Positions 23,994 through 32,461 of a stretch of 32,501 nucleotides of DNA are shown here, in pieces. Where the stretch lies: the NCBI GenBank assembly GCA_021791715.1, contig JAJYWB010000079.1:1-32501 (forward strand), read 5' to 3'. The translations under genes and the position numbers were made by a program. This stretch comes from Planctomycetota bacterium. Its GTDB lineage: Bacteria; Planctomycetota; Planctomycetia; Isosphaerales; Isosphaeraceae. A model generated the notes under the pieces. The model ran no database searches. It saw nothing but the letters and a program-made list of their open reading frames with translations, and had not been told where the DNA came from. How positions within the stretch are numbered: the first letter of the stretch is position 1; each line of letters opens with the position of its first letter.

Positions 23994-25184
23994 ATGATTC
24001 GTGTTTGTCATCTTGGAAAATATTATCCGCCGGCGCACGGCGGGATCGAAACGCACACGCGCACGCTCGCTCGCGCCCAGGCCGATTTGGGTCTGAGGGT
24101 TCAGGTTTTGTGCGTGAATCATCGCTCGACGCGAACCGAAATCGATCACGACGGTCCGATCCCGATCACGCGCATCGGCAGGCTGATCGAGATCGACAAG
24201 CTCGATATTTGTCCGGGATTGACGCGGGCGATCAAGCGGGTCGAACGCGAGGTCGACATATTTCATTTGCAGGCGCCTAATCCGACGATGCTTCTGGCGT
24301 TGCTGGCGGCTCGGCCCAAGATTCCGACGGTCGTCACGTATCAGAGCGACGTGATCCGCCAGCGAATTCGCGAATTTCTCTTCCGACCGTTCGAGAAATC
24401 GGCTTATCGTTATGTCGATCGGATCATGCCGACGAGTCCGACCTATCCCGCGGGTTCGCGGTTTTTGCGGGGATACTCCGACCGCGTCCACGTCGTACCG
24501 CTCGGGATCAACCTCGAGGAGTTTATCGATCCCGACGCCAAGCTCGTCGAAGAGGCGCGAAAGATCCGCGCCGAGCACCCCGGGCCGATCTGGATGAGCT
24601 GCGGCAGGCTCGTCTATTACAAAGGATTGCTCAATGCGATTCGCGCGCTTTCGCGTGTGGAAGGGAAGTTGTTTTTGGTGGGACAGGGACCCGAGCGGAG
24701 GTCGCTCGAGCGCGAGGCGGCTCGGCTCGGTGTTTCGGATCGGGTGATTTTTTTGGGGGGATTGCCCGACGTTCGCGATTTGATTCCGTGGTATCTGGCG
24801 GCGACCGCTTTTTGGTTTCCTTCGAACGCGCGGAGCGAGGCGTTCGGGTTGGCGCAGGTCGAGGCGATGGCGTGCGGCTGTCCTGTTATCAACACGTTCA
24901 TACCTCATAGCGGCGTATCGTGGGTGAGCCCGCACGAGCAAACCGGTCTGACGATCGCGGTCGACGACCCCGCGGCGCTCGCCGACGCGTCGAATCGGCT
25001 GCTCCGCGAGCCGGGGCTGAGGCAACGCCTCTCGGCCGCGGCGCGGAAACGATCGATCGAAGAGTTTAATCATAAAATCATGGCCGAAAGGAATATCCAG
25101 GTGTATGAAGATCTCCTTTTAACGAATCGGATCGACGAATCGGGGATCGATCGACTCCCGGCGTCGGCGGCGGTGGAACCGTGA
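23994..25184 (+). CDS. Glycosyltransferase family 4 protein (second of a tandem pair)
   Basis: A 396-residue protein from ATG 23994; an AAGG lies at 23979-23982. Motifs fall at the same residue numbers as in the upstream paralogue: 'VCHLGKYYPPAHGGIETHTR' near the start, 'GRLVYYKGLLNAIRALSRVE' from 204 and 'SEAFGLAQVEAMACGCPVIN' from 281. The N-terminal, acceptor-binding half is more diverged than the donor half, which suggests that the two enzymes use the same or a similar sugar donor on different acceptors. The stop overlaps the start of the next gene (GTGA at 25181-25184), so translation is coupled to it. Both act in the glycan assembly line on the cytoplasmic membrane. Confidence 0.85.
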   Translation: MIRVCHLGKYYPPAHGGIETHTRTLARAQADLGLRVQVLCVNHRSTRTEIDHDGPIPITRIGRLIEIDKLDICPGLTRAIKRVEREVDIFHLQAPNPTMLLALLAARPKIPTVVTYQSDVIRQRIREFLFRPFEKSAYRYVDRIMPTSPTYPAGSRFLRGYSDRVHVVPLGINLEEFIDPDAKLVEEARKIRAEHPGPIWMSCGRLVYYKGLLNAIRALSRVEGKLFLVGQGPERRSLEREAARLGVSDRVIFLGGLPDVRDLIPWYLAATAFWFPSNARSEAFGLAQVEAMACGCPVINTFIPHSGVSWVSPHEQTGLTIAVDDPAALADASNRLLREPGLRQRLSAAARKRSIEEFNHKIMAERNIQVYEDLLLTNRIDESGIDRLPASAAVEP

Positions 25185-26434
25185 ACGCGATCGGATCGAA
25201 CGTCGAGCGAACTCCCGCGCCCCGAACGTCCGCCGCGGCGCGAGCCGATTCTTCGCCCGCGCTCGGCGTCTGGCTGCTCGTGACGGGGGATTTCACTCCG
25301 CTCGGGGGGATGGATCGCGCCAATTACGCGCTCGCGGATTATCTGGCGCGAAACGGCGCCGAGGTGCATCTCGTTTCGCATCGCGTTTGGGACGATTTAA
25401 AAGAATATCCGAATGTTCATGTGCATTTGGCGGCGAGGCCTTGGGGAAAGCATATGTTGGGAGCGCCGTTGCTGGCGACCGCGGGTCGAATTTGGGCGCG
25501 GCGGTTGCGACGGCTCGACGCGGGGACTCGGGTTCTCGTCAACGGCGGGAATTGTCCCGCGGGAGACGATCTCAACTGGGTGCAATACGTTCACGCGGCG
25601 TGGAGACCGCTCGCGTCGGGCGGGATCGCGGCGCGGCTTAAAACCTCGTTGACCGACGTTTGGTGGCGGCGCGACGAACGAGTCGCGCTTTCGCATGCTC
25701 GCTTAATTATTGCCAATTCCGATAAGACTCGGCACGCGTTGATCGAGTATTTGGGCGTTCCCGCCGAACGGGTCCGGACGATTTATTACGGCGCCGACGC
25801 CGATCGTTTCCCCCCGATCGACCCCGCCGAACGGATCGAGGCGCGGCGCGAATTGGGGATCGACGACGATCGTCCCGTGATCGCTTTCGTGGGGGCGATG
25901 GGGGATCGACGCAAGGGTTTTGATACGTTGTACGAAGCGTGGCGCGTGTTTCCGGCGGAGGCTTCGGGGGTGCGCGCCCGGCTCGTCGTCGCGGGGGCGG
26001 GATCGAGCCTTCCTTATTGGAAAGAACGCGCCGTTCGTGAAGGCCTTGGCGAATCGATCGCGTTCCTTGGGTTTCGCCGCGACGTGCCGCGGGTTTTGGC
26101 CGCGAGCGACTTGCTGGTGAGCCCGACGCGTTACGAGGCGTACGGGCTCAACGTGCAAGAGGCGCTGTGCCGAGGCTTGCCCGCGATCGTCACCGCGGCG
26201 GCGGGAGTCGCCGAGCGTTATCCCGAGGCGCTTCGGCAATTGCTTTTAAACGACCCCGACGATCCCGCCGAACTCGCCGGCAAACTCGCGGTTTGGAGGG
26301 CTCGGAGGAACGAATTCAAGGCCTCGGCCGCGGCTTTCGGAGCGGCGTTGCGAACGCGCACCTGGGACGATTGCGCCGCCGAGATCGTCGCCGCGGCGCT
26401 CGACCGATCGACGGAGAATCCCCCTTCGTGTTAA
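25181..26434 (+). CDS. Glycosyltransferase family 4 protein
   Basis: A 417-residue protein starting at GTG 25181, four bases before the upstream gene ends. 'LLVTGDFTPLGGMDRANYAL' (about 32-51) is the acceptor-side loop with a G-G-M-D variation. 'VIAFVGAMGDRRKGFDTLYE' (about 233-252) and 'TRYEAYGLNVQEALCRGLPA' (about 315-334) are the donor-side motifs, including the E-x7-E pair. The C-terminus ends in the usual helix that packs back on the N-terminal domain ('RTRTWDDCAAEIVAAAL'). The first 28 residues are a poorly conserved Ala/Pro-rich extension. It is followed by a 159-bp gap before the membrane ligase gene. Confidence 0.82.
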   Translation: MNAIGSNVERTPAPRTSAAARADSSPALGVWLLVTGDFTPLGGMDRANYALADYLARNGAEVHLVSHRVWDDLKEYPNVHVHLAARPWGKHMLGAPLLATAGRIWARRLRRLDAGTRVLVNGGNCPAGDDLNWVQYVHAAWRPLASGGIAARLKTSLTDVWWRRDERVALSHARLIIANSDKTRHALIEYLGVPAERVRTIYYGADADRFPPIDPAERIEARRELGIDDDRPVIAFVGAMGDRRKGFDTLYEAWRVFPAEASGVRARLVVAGAGSSLPYWKERAVREGLGESIAFLGFRRDVPRVLAASDLLVSPTRYEAYGLNVQEALCRGLPAIVTAAAGVAERYPEALRQLLLNDPDDPAELAGKLAVWRARRNEFKASAAAFGAALRTRTWDDCAAEIVAAALDRSTENPPSC

Positions 26435-26593
26435 AATCGAACGCCGACGCGCCGCCGCCGAACGAGCGGCGCCGCGGTTTGGAACGAGCCGATCATTCAT
26501 CAAATATAAACCACTTATGATTAATTTATTTTATATGATTGTCGTCGTCGAAAGCGAGGGGTTCGATCGGCTTCGCCTCGCGGGGGGTGCGCG

Positions 26594-27973
26594 ATGACGG
26601 TCGCGGCGGCCGGTCGGGCGCGAGGTTCTTCGAAGCGCTCGATCGAGAAACTTCCCAAATGGGGCTGGCTCGAATGGCTCACCCTCTCGTTGCCGCTGAT
26701 GCCGGCGCTTATGTTCATCCCCGGTTTAAGCGCGCTGCGCACGTTGGCGCGGGTCGCGGCGTTTCTGATTCCGCTGATCGCGTGGGGCTTCGTGGCGATA
26801 AAAGGAAAAAAACGGTCGGGACGAGACGATTTCATCTCTTTTAAATGGATGAATATTTGTACGATTTATATATTTTTAGAGTTACTCAATCCTCAGGGAA
26901 TCGCCTCTCCGCTCGCGGCGCTGGCGCAATGCATGCTGCTGGTTTCGATCATCTCGCCGATTTATTGGACGGCGTGGGATCTTAAATCAAGTAAGCAAGT
27001 TCCTCGATTGATGATGATTTTGTTTGTATGCAACGCGGCGGGGGGTTTCGTGGGGATTTTGCAGGCGCGGTATCCGGGTCGGTTCGATCCTCCCGCGATG
27101 CCCGCGTTTAAGAATTTGGGCGAAGACACGGCGAAGGCGGTCTTTAGTTATGAAACCGACGACGGTCGTACGATCATGCGGCCGTGCGGTTTGACCGACT
27201 CGCCCGGGGGCGCGGCGGGGGCGGGATCGATCGCGGGATTGCTCGGTTTGTGCTGGGCTCTCAGGCCGATCGCCGTGTGGAAAAAGGGGATCAGTTTGAT
27301 CTTCGCGTTTTTGGGTATCGCCGCGGTGTATTACACGCAGGTTCGCTCGGCGCTCGTCGTCGAGGTCGTTTGCATCGCGATGATCATCGCGCTGTTCGTG
27401 CTTCAGGGGAACGTCGCCGCGGCGACCAAGATGGCGTCGACGGGCGCCTCGGTGATCGCGGGAGCGCTCGTCTGGGTCGTCGTCAACGTCGGCTCGGCGG
27501 TGCTCGATCGGTTCAGCACCCTGGTGAAAGAGGATCAAGGACAGCTTTATCAGAACAGTCGAGGCATGTATGTTGAGAATACATTTACTCATATGATATG
27601 GGAGGCTCCGTTGGGGGCGGGATTGGGACGATACGGACAATCGTACGGTTATTTTAGTAACGGCGCGACCGAATCGCTTTGGGCCGAGGTGCAATGGCCG
27701 GCGTGGGCCGCCGACGGCGGAATCTTTTTGTTGTTCGCGTATCCCGTCGCGGTGTTGTTGGCGATCGCCGATTCGGCGAGGATCGCGCTCAAATGTCCGG
27801 ATAAGGAAGTGGCGTATTGGGCCGCGGTCGTCGCGGCGATCAATTTCAGTATTTTCGCGCATTGTTTTAGTTTTGTTCCATTCGTCTGCGCCGAGGGGAT
27901 TCAATTTTGGACGTTCGCCGCGGTGATCCACGCCGCCGATAAACGAGTTCGGGAGGAGTTGAAACGCACATGA
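26594..27973 (+). CDS. O-antigen ligase/polymerase-like membrane protein
   Basis: A 459-residue polytopic protein from ATG 26594 with about ten to twelve hydrophobic segments (for example 'WLEWLTLSLPLMPALMFIPG', 'LIFAFLGIAAVYYTQVRSAL'). The 'TQVRSALVVEVV' segment corresponds to the 'S-R-(G/S)-(G/A)-L' region of the Wzy_C/WaaL domain, and 'APLGAGLGRYGQSYGYF' to the later 'G-x-G-x-(G/R)-x-(F/Y)' loop. A long periplasmic loop lies between ('VKEDQGQLYQNSRGMYVEN'). Such proteins polymerise or ligate undecaprenyl-linked glycans on the outer face of the membrane, fitting the five glycosyltransferases around it. Its stop codon overlaps the next start (ATGA, 27970-27973). Its last 25 codons recur as a relic at 29349-29438. 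Confidence 0.75.
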   Translation: MTVAAAGRARGSSKRSIEKLPKWGWLEWLTLSLPLMPALMFIPGLSALRTLARVAAFLIPLIAWGFVAIKGKKRSGRDDFISFKWMNICTIYIFLELLNPQGIASPLAALAQCMLLVSIISPIYWTAWDLKSSKQVPRLMMILFVCNAAGGFVGILQARYPGRFDPPAMPAFKNLGEDTAKAVFSYETDDGRTIMRPCGLTDSPGGAAGAGSIAGLLGLCWALRPIAVWKKGISLIFAFLGIAAVYYTQVRSALVVEVVCIAMIIALFVLQGNVAAATKMASTGASVIAGALVWVVVNVGSAVLDRFSTLVKEDQGQLYQNSRGMYVENTFTHMIWEAPLGAGLGRYGQSYGYFSNGATESLWAEVQWPAWAADGGIFLLFAYPVAVLLAIADSARIALKCPDKEVAYWAAVVAAINFSIFAHCFSFVPFVCAEGIQFWTFAAVIHAADKRVREELKRT

Positions 27974-29256
27974 GTAACGGACATCCAATCACTTCATTGA
28001 ATACAGATATCGAATCCGAGGATAAAACCGCCCAGACAAATCAATCATCCTCACATAAAAATATGATATCAATTCCAAAACGCCTTCATTTTATCGACGG
28101 CATACGAGGAATATTGGCTTTGGACGTCTTACTTTTTCATTTTTTAGGCTGGAATCAGCCCGAAGATTTAAATCGAATCGCTCGATCGATTTCAAAACTG
28201 TTTCAATTGGGGCATGTAGCGGTTAACGTTTTTATAGTGATTTCGGGATATTCGTTGATGTTGCCGGTAATAAAATCGAAAGACAAATCGATTCGAGACG
28301 GATTCTCCGGTTATATTTATAGAAGAATCCGGCGAATTTTCCCGGTTTATTATTCGGCTTTGTTGGTATCCATCGTCGTTCTTGCGGTGATTCGTCGAAT
28401 CAACCAAGACGGATCTTCGATTGAAATTGATAAAGATCTTTCATGGGATAGCGTGCTCTCTCACTTGTTATTGATTCACACATGGATTAAAGGACTCTCC
28501 GGAACTATCAATCCCGCGTTATGGAGCGTGGCCACGGAATGGCATATCTATTTCTTGTTTCCCACTATCTTAATTCCTGTTTGGGCCAGATTCGGCGGAA
28601 TAGGGCTTCTCATCGCATCGATTGCGATCGGGCTCTCTCCCTTGTTTCTGATGCCTAGTTCAAGCGAGATCATCAAAAATTGCCCCTGGTATGTCGTCTT
28701 ATTCGCTATCGGCATGATCGCCGCGGTCGAGACCGAAAAACCCTTCTACAATTCGCTCCGATATGATATCTTTATCGCCTTGATAGGCGCCGCCGGCGTG
28801 TTCGTTTTTCTCTATCTCAAAAGTCGAGATCGATCGGCGAATGTTACCGAGACCTTACCCGAGATTCAATTGCTGAAAGATTGCGCTTGCGGAATCACGT
28901 CCGCTTGTTTGTTGATCTATTGTTATAGATCGAGTAAAAGAAAAGAATTTGGCGGGAAATCTATTATTTTGGCGGCGCTTGAATCCGCGTGCGTCGTTTG
29001 GCTCGGATCGATCTCATACAGTCTTTATGCGATACATTTTGCCGTCTTAAAAGTCTTCGAAAAGCTCGCTCATACGATGCGTCTATCTTCGTCGCACACG
29101 TTTTACTTCAAAGCGATCGTCGGAATTCCGCTCGCGATCGCGATTGCATACTACTTTAGTCTCATTTTTGAAATTCCGTTCCTCAAAAGCTCGTCGAAGG
29201 CCAAACAAGTGAAACCAGTGTCGACCTACAACCAGTCTCCGCACCAATTTATCTAG
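27970..29256 (+). CDS. Acyltransferase 3 family membrane enzyme
   Basis: A 428-residue polytopic protein. 'FIDGIRGILALDVLLFHFLG' (41-60) holds the family motif with D43, R46 and the putative catalytic H57. 'VAVNVFIVISGYSLMLPV' corresponds to the 'G-V-D-x-F-F-x-x-S-G-(F/Y)' helix, followed by 'YIYRRIRRIFPVYY' and 'ALWSVATEWHIYFLFP', both typical of OafA-like enzymes that put acetyl or other acyl groups on surface glycans. The last 25 residues are a soluble tail. Its start overlaps the ligase stop by 4 bp. Codon use is plainly more A/T-rich than in all neighbours ('AAAAATATGATATCAATTCC' at its beginning), so it was probably acquired more recently than the rest of the locus. Confidence 0.82.
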   Translation: MSNGHPITSLNTDIESEDKTAQTNQSSSHKNMISIPKRLHFIDGIRGILALDVLLFHFLGWNQPEDLNRIARSISKLFQLGHVAVNVFIVISGYSLMLPVIKSKDKSIRDGFSGYIYRRIRRIFPVYYSALLVSIVVLAVIRRINQDGSSIEIDKDLSWDSVLSHLLLIHTWIKGLSGTINPALWSVATEWHIYFLFPTILIPVWARFGGIGLLIASIAIGLSPLFLMPSSSEIIKNCPWYVVLFAIGMIAAVETEKPFYNSLRYDIFIALIGAAGVFVFLYLKSRDRSANVTETLPEIQLLKDCACGITSACLLIYCYRSSKRKEFGGKSIILAALESACVVWLGSISYSLYAIHFAVLKVFEKLAHTMRLSSSHTFYFKAIVGIPLAIAIAYYFSLIFEIPFLKSSSKAKQVKPVSTYNQSPHQFI

Positions 29257-29348
29257 AGTCGACGGTTCCTCAGATCGCGGGACAGGTCGATCGATCGGCC
29301 GTTGTCGATCTTTAATCATCGCGGTGTCTTTTTCACTTCGAATCGGCT

Positions 29349-29438
29349 GCGGAACTGCAATTCTGGACGTTCGCCGCGGTGATCCACGCCGCGGATAAGC
29401 GGGTTCGTGAGGAGATTCGCGCGGGAAAGATCGCGTGA
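29349..29438 (+). pseudogene. Relic of a second O-antigen ligase 3' end
   Basis: The 30 codons read 'AELQFWTFAAVIHAADKRVR' then 'EEIRAGKIA' and stop; the intact ligase ends 'IQFWTFAAVIHAADKRVREE' then 'LKRT'. The DNA is similar but not identical (for example GATAAGCGGGTTCG against GATAAACGAGTTCG), so this is a diverged copy, not a fresh duplication. It has no start and lies 92 bp after the acyltransferase stop. It implies that a second ligase gene, or a recombined copy, once stood here. Confidence 0.8.
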
Positions 29439-29968
29439 CGCCGCGAACGATCGGCGCCGCGATCGCGGCGTACGAAGGTTTACCCTCGAACGCATCGGCA
29501 TATTATTTAATCGTAATGGCGATTCGCCGGCCGACCCGGAAAATGTATGATAATCTTAATATATAGAAAGGGCTCACACGGCGGTTCGCCCTCCCTCAAG
29601 ATAACGAACCTCGACGCGCGTCTCGTGTCGACGCCGTTTAACGTCTGATAACGACTATTATGTTCGATTTTGGGGTCGGTCGTCCTTATCTCCTTCCCCA
29701 ACCAATTCGATCCTTTCGGATAAGTCTCGATCTATCTAAATTTCAATGATTCCTCGGTCGTTCATGATAACCTCCAAGGTTTTACCGCGAAACCGCTCGC
29801 AATCCTCCGGCCGTTTTCCAAACCAGGCCCGCTCAATCAACCCCAAACACCCTGACACGACGACCAATTTACGCTACGATCACCCGACGATTACGATTCG
29901 ATCATCGACCCGCGCGGTCGCGACCACTCTCCCCTACCCCGCGCAGCCTTCACGGAGAACGCCGCGAG
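29439..29968. other. Spacer of 530 bp before the transporter
   Basis: No convincing gene. It holds a diverged GEPPGEP core (29571-29595), an AT-rich block near 29540-29570, and a Pro/Arg-rich frame from 29746 that overlaps the transporter start and looks accidental. The promoter of the transporter gene probably lies in the last 250 bp. Confidence 0.45.
29571..29595 (-). repeat. Diverged GEPPGEP hairpin core
   Basis: GGCTCACACGGCGGTTCGCC; on the - strand this is GGCGAACCGCCGTGTGAGCC. The outer GGCGAAC and GTGAGCC arms are kept while the centre changes from TCCT to GCCG, with one mismatch next to it. Confidence 0.7.
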
Positions 29969-31579
29969 ATGACAACCCTCGATAGCGAACCGCTCGGAAA
30001 CCGCCGAAACGAATTCCTCGGCCACCCCAAAGGCCTTTTCGTCCTCTTCGGCGCCGAAATGTGGGAGAGATTTAGCTATTATGGTATGCGAGCGCTTTTG
30101 GTTCTTTATCTCACGAATCATCTCAAGTTCGACGAGCCCCGCGCGCTCGATATTTACGCGACCTACACCGGGCTCGTTTATCTCACCCCCCTCCTCGGCG
30201 GCTATCTCGCCGATCGAGCGCTCGGCCAACGCAAGGCGGTCCTGATCGGCGGAATCCTCATGGCGCTCGGCCATTTCGCCATGGCGTTCGAACCCCTCCT
30301 CAACCTCGCCCTCGGACTCCTCATCCTCGGCAACGGCTTCTTCAAACCCAATATCTCCACGATCGTCGGCAGGCTATACCCTCCCGGCGATCCAAGACGC
30401 GACGGCGGATATACAATCTTTTATATGGGCATTAATTTGGGAGCGACGATGGCGCCGCTCGTTTGCGGCCGGTTGGGGCAAAGCGCCTCGTTCGGCTGGC
30501 ATTACGGGTTCGCGGCGGCGGGGGTGGGGATGGTGCTCGGGCTGCTCAATTTCGCGATCTGGCAAGGGACGCTCGGGCCGATCGGCTTTCCCGAAGGTCG
30601 CAAGGTCGATCCCTCGAATCCCAGGCTCGACGGTCGCGATCTGCTCGACGTCGTCGCGATCTCGGCGATCGGCGCCTTACTCATCGGCTGCGCGATCGCG
30701 ATCCCTCCCGCGATCCGCTCGTTTGTTCCCGCGGCGGCGTTCGCTCCGATCGTCCTCGCGGCGTGGGGAGCGCTCGCGGCGATTCTTGTCGCGGTCGCGA
30801 TCGCGGTCGCGTCGCTCGGCAAGGCGAAAGCCGACGCTCGACGCGAGATCAAGGCCGATCAAAAACCCGCCACTCCTTCTCAAAAAGATCCTTACATCAA
30901 TGAAAACGATTCTCATGACAAATCGTTTACAAAAGATGAGATTATGCGATTGATAGTGATTGTGACGGTGGGCTTGCTTTCGGTGATGTTCTGGATGGGT
31001 TTCGAGCAGGCGGGGGGGACGCTCAATCTTTTCGCGGATCAGAAGACGAGGCTTGAATTTTTGGGGATCAAGTTCGTATCGTCGATGTTCCAGGCGATCA
31101 ATCCGCTGTTTATTCTTTTGTTCGCACCGTTATTTTCGCTGTTATGGACGGTTCTAGATCGTCGCGGATTGGGGATCAATTCGGCGGCGAAGATGGGATT
31201 GGGGTTGATATTGTTGGGGGTGGGCTTCGGGGTGATGGCGGCGGCGGAGGGCGCCGCGGCGGGTTCTAGCGATCGCAAGGTCGGTCCCGAGTGGCTAACG
31301 ATCTTTTATTTATTCAGCACATTTGGAGAGTTATGTTTATCGCCGATCGGGTTATCACTTGTGAACAAGCTTGCGCCGGCGAGGGTTTCGTCGCTGATGA
31401 TGGCGTTTTGGTTTTTGTGCACGGCGATCGCGAATTATCTCGCGGGGAATCTTAAAGCGATGTTGGTTCATTATGATGTGAACTTGTGGGTATTTTTGAT
31501 CGGGTCGTCGGCCGGGACGGGGTTGTTATTGACCGCGGCGTCGCCGTTTTTGAATCGGCTGAGCGGGAAACGGCTGTGA
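29969..31579 (+). CDS. POT (PTR2) family proton-dependent oligopeptide transporter
   Basis: A 536-residue polytopic protein from ATG 29969 (GGAG at 29954-29957). Residues 30-38, 'EMWERFSYY', are the ExxERFxYY motif of the POT family, which couples proton flow to peptide binding. 'FYMGINLGATMAPLVCG' is the PTR2 signature in helix 5, and 'FGELCLSPIGLSLVNKLAP' the conserved helix-10 segment. A hydrophilic loop ('KADARREIKADQKP...') joins the two six-helix bundles, with two additional hydrophobic segments before it. It imports di- and tripeptides across the cytoplasmic membrane. It is not obviously linked to the glycan locus: 530 bp and a relic gene separate them. Its C-terminus is followed at once by a repeat array. 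Confidence 0.92.
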   Translation: MTTLDSEPLGNRRNEFLGHPKGLFVLFGAEMWERFSYYGMRALLVLYLTNHLKFDEPRALDIYATYTGLVYLTPLLGGYLADRALGQRKAVLIGGILMALGHFAMAFEPLLNLALGLLILGNGFFKPNISTIVGRLYPPGDPRRDGGYTIFYMGINLGATMAPLVCGRLGQSASFGWHYGFAAAGVGMVLGLLNFAIWQGTLGPIGFPEGRKVDPSNPRLDGRDLLDVVAISAIGALLIGCAIAIPPAIRSFVPAAAFAPIVLAAWGALAAILVAVAIAVASLGKAKADARREIKADQKPATPSQKDPYINENDSHDKSFTKDEIMRLIVIVTVGLLSVMFWMGFEQAGGTLNLFADQKTRLEFLGIKFVSSMFQAINPLFILLFAPLFSLLWTVLDRRGLGINSAAKMGLGLILLGVGFGVMAAAEGAAAGSSDRKVGPEWLTIFYLFSTFGELCLSPIGLSLVNKLAPARVSSLMMAFWFLCTAIANYLAGNLKAMLVHYDVNLWVFLIGSSAGTGLLLTAASPFLNRLSGKRL

Positions 31580-31591
31580 GGGTTCTGTGAC

Positions 31592-32090
31592 GGCGCTAAT
31601 TTGGGATGGCGTTAATTTGGGATGGCGCTAATTTGGGAGGGCGCTAATTTGGGAGGGCGCTTATTTGGGAGGGCGCTTATTTGGGAGGGCGCTTATTTGG
31701 GAGGGCGCTTATTTGGGAGGGCGAACCTCCTGGTGAGCCGAATTGATTAGGATGGCGCTAATTTGGGATGGCGCTAATTTGGGAGGGCGCTAATTTGGGA
31801 GGGCGAACCTCCTGGTGAGCCGAATTGATTAGGATGGCGCTAATTTGGGAGGGCGCTAATTTGGGAGGGCGCTAATTTGGGAGGGCGAACCTCCTGGTGA
31901 GCCGAATTGATTAGGATGGCGCTAATTTGGGAGGGCGCTAATTTGGGAGGGCGAACCTCCTGGTGAGCCGAATTGATTAGGATGGCGCAAATTTGGGATG
32001 GCGCTTATTTGGGAGGGCGAACCTCCTGGTGAGCCGAATTGATTAGGATGGCGCTTATTTCGGAGGGCGAACCTCCTGGTGAGCCGAATT
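31592..32090 (+). repeat. Ordered GEPPGEP array: six cores with 8, 3, 3, 2, 2 and 1 16-bp subunits
   Basis: The subunit is GGCGCTAATTTGGGAG (variants with TT, AA or a final T). The first block has eight subunits from 31592 to 31719, then the core GGCGAACCTCCTGGTGAGCC (31720-31739) and the linker GAATTGATTA. Further cores end at about 31821, 31903, 31969, 32035 and 32085. Core-to-core distances are 82, 82, 66, 66 and 50 bp, i.e. 34 plus 16 times 3, 3, 2, 2 and 1. The array begins 13 bp after the transporter stop. Here the subunit is 16 bp, whereas in the other arrays it is 18 bp. Confidence 0.92.
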
Positions 32091-32186
32091 AATAACGTGA
32101 TTTTTGAAAGGTGGATTCATCGCGCTGTAATACCGCCCCGCAATACATTTATTATGATATATTAATAAATACAATATTACGAATAA

Positions 32187-32209
32187 GGCTCACCAGGAGG
32201 TTCGCCCTT
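32187..32209 (-). repeat. Single reverse GEPPGEP core
   Basis: GGCTCACCAGGAGGTTCGCC in reverse orientation, facing the forward array upstream. An AT-rich inverted repeat (TTTATTA and TAATAAA, about 32148-32169) lies just before it. Confidence 0.8.
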
Positions 32210-32461
32210 GTATGTTTTTTTTGGATCGATTCGTGTTATCGATCCATGTGTTGTGAGGAGTTCTTATACGCCCGTCGTGGCTTTGACCACTTTTGGGAGA
32301 TTGATCCCTCCGTCTTGAGCCTGAGGCCTTGGTACATCATTGCGGCTTGGACCGCTCATAACAAGGATCGCCCCAACTCAAGATTAGCGGAGGAGGCTCA
32401 CACTCGTCACTATAACACATCATCCCGCAGTCCGTTATTGCTATCGTTTTCGGAGATCGTC

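Noticed and set aside
29746..29985. A 79-codon frame before the transporter
   Set aside because: Pro/Arg/Thr-rich without a ribosome site, and overlapping the well-supported transporter start.
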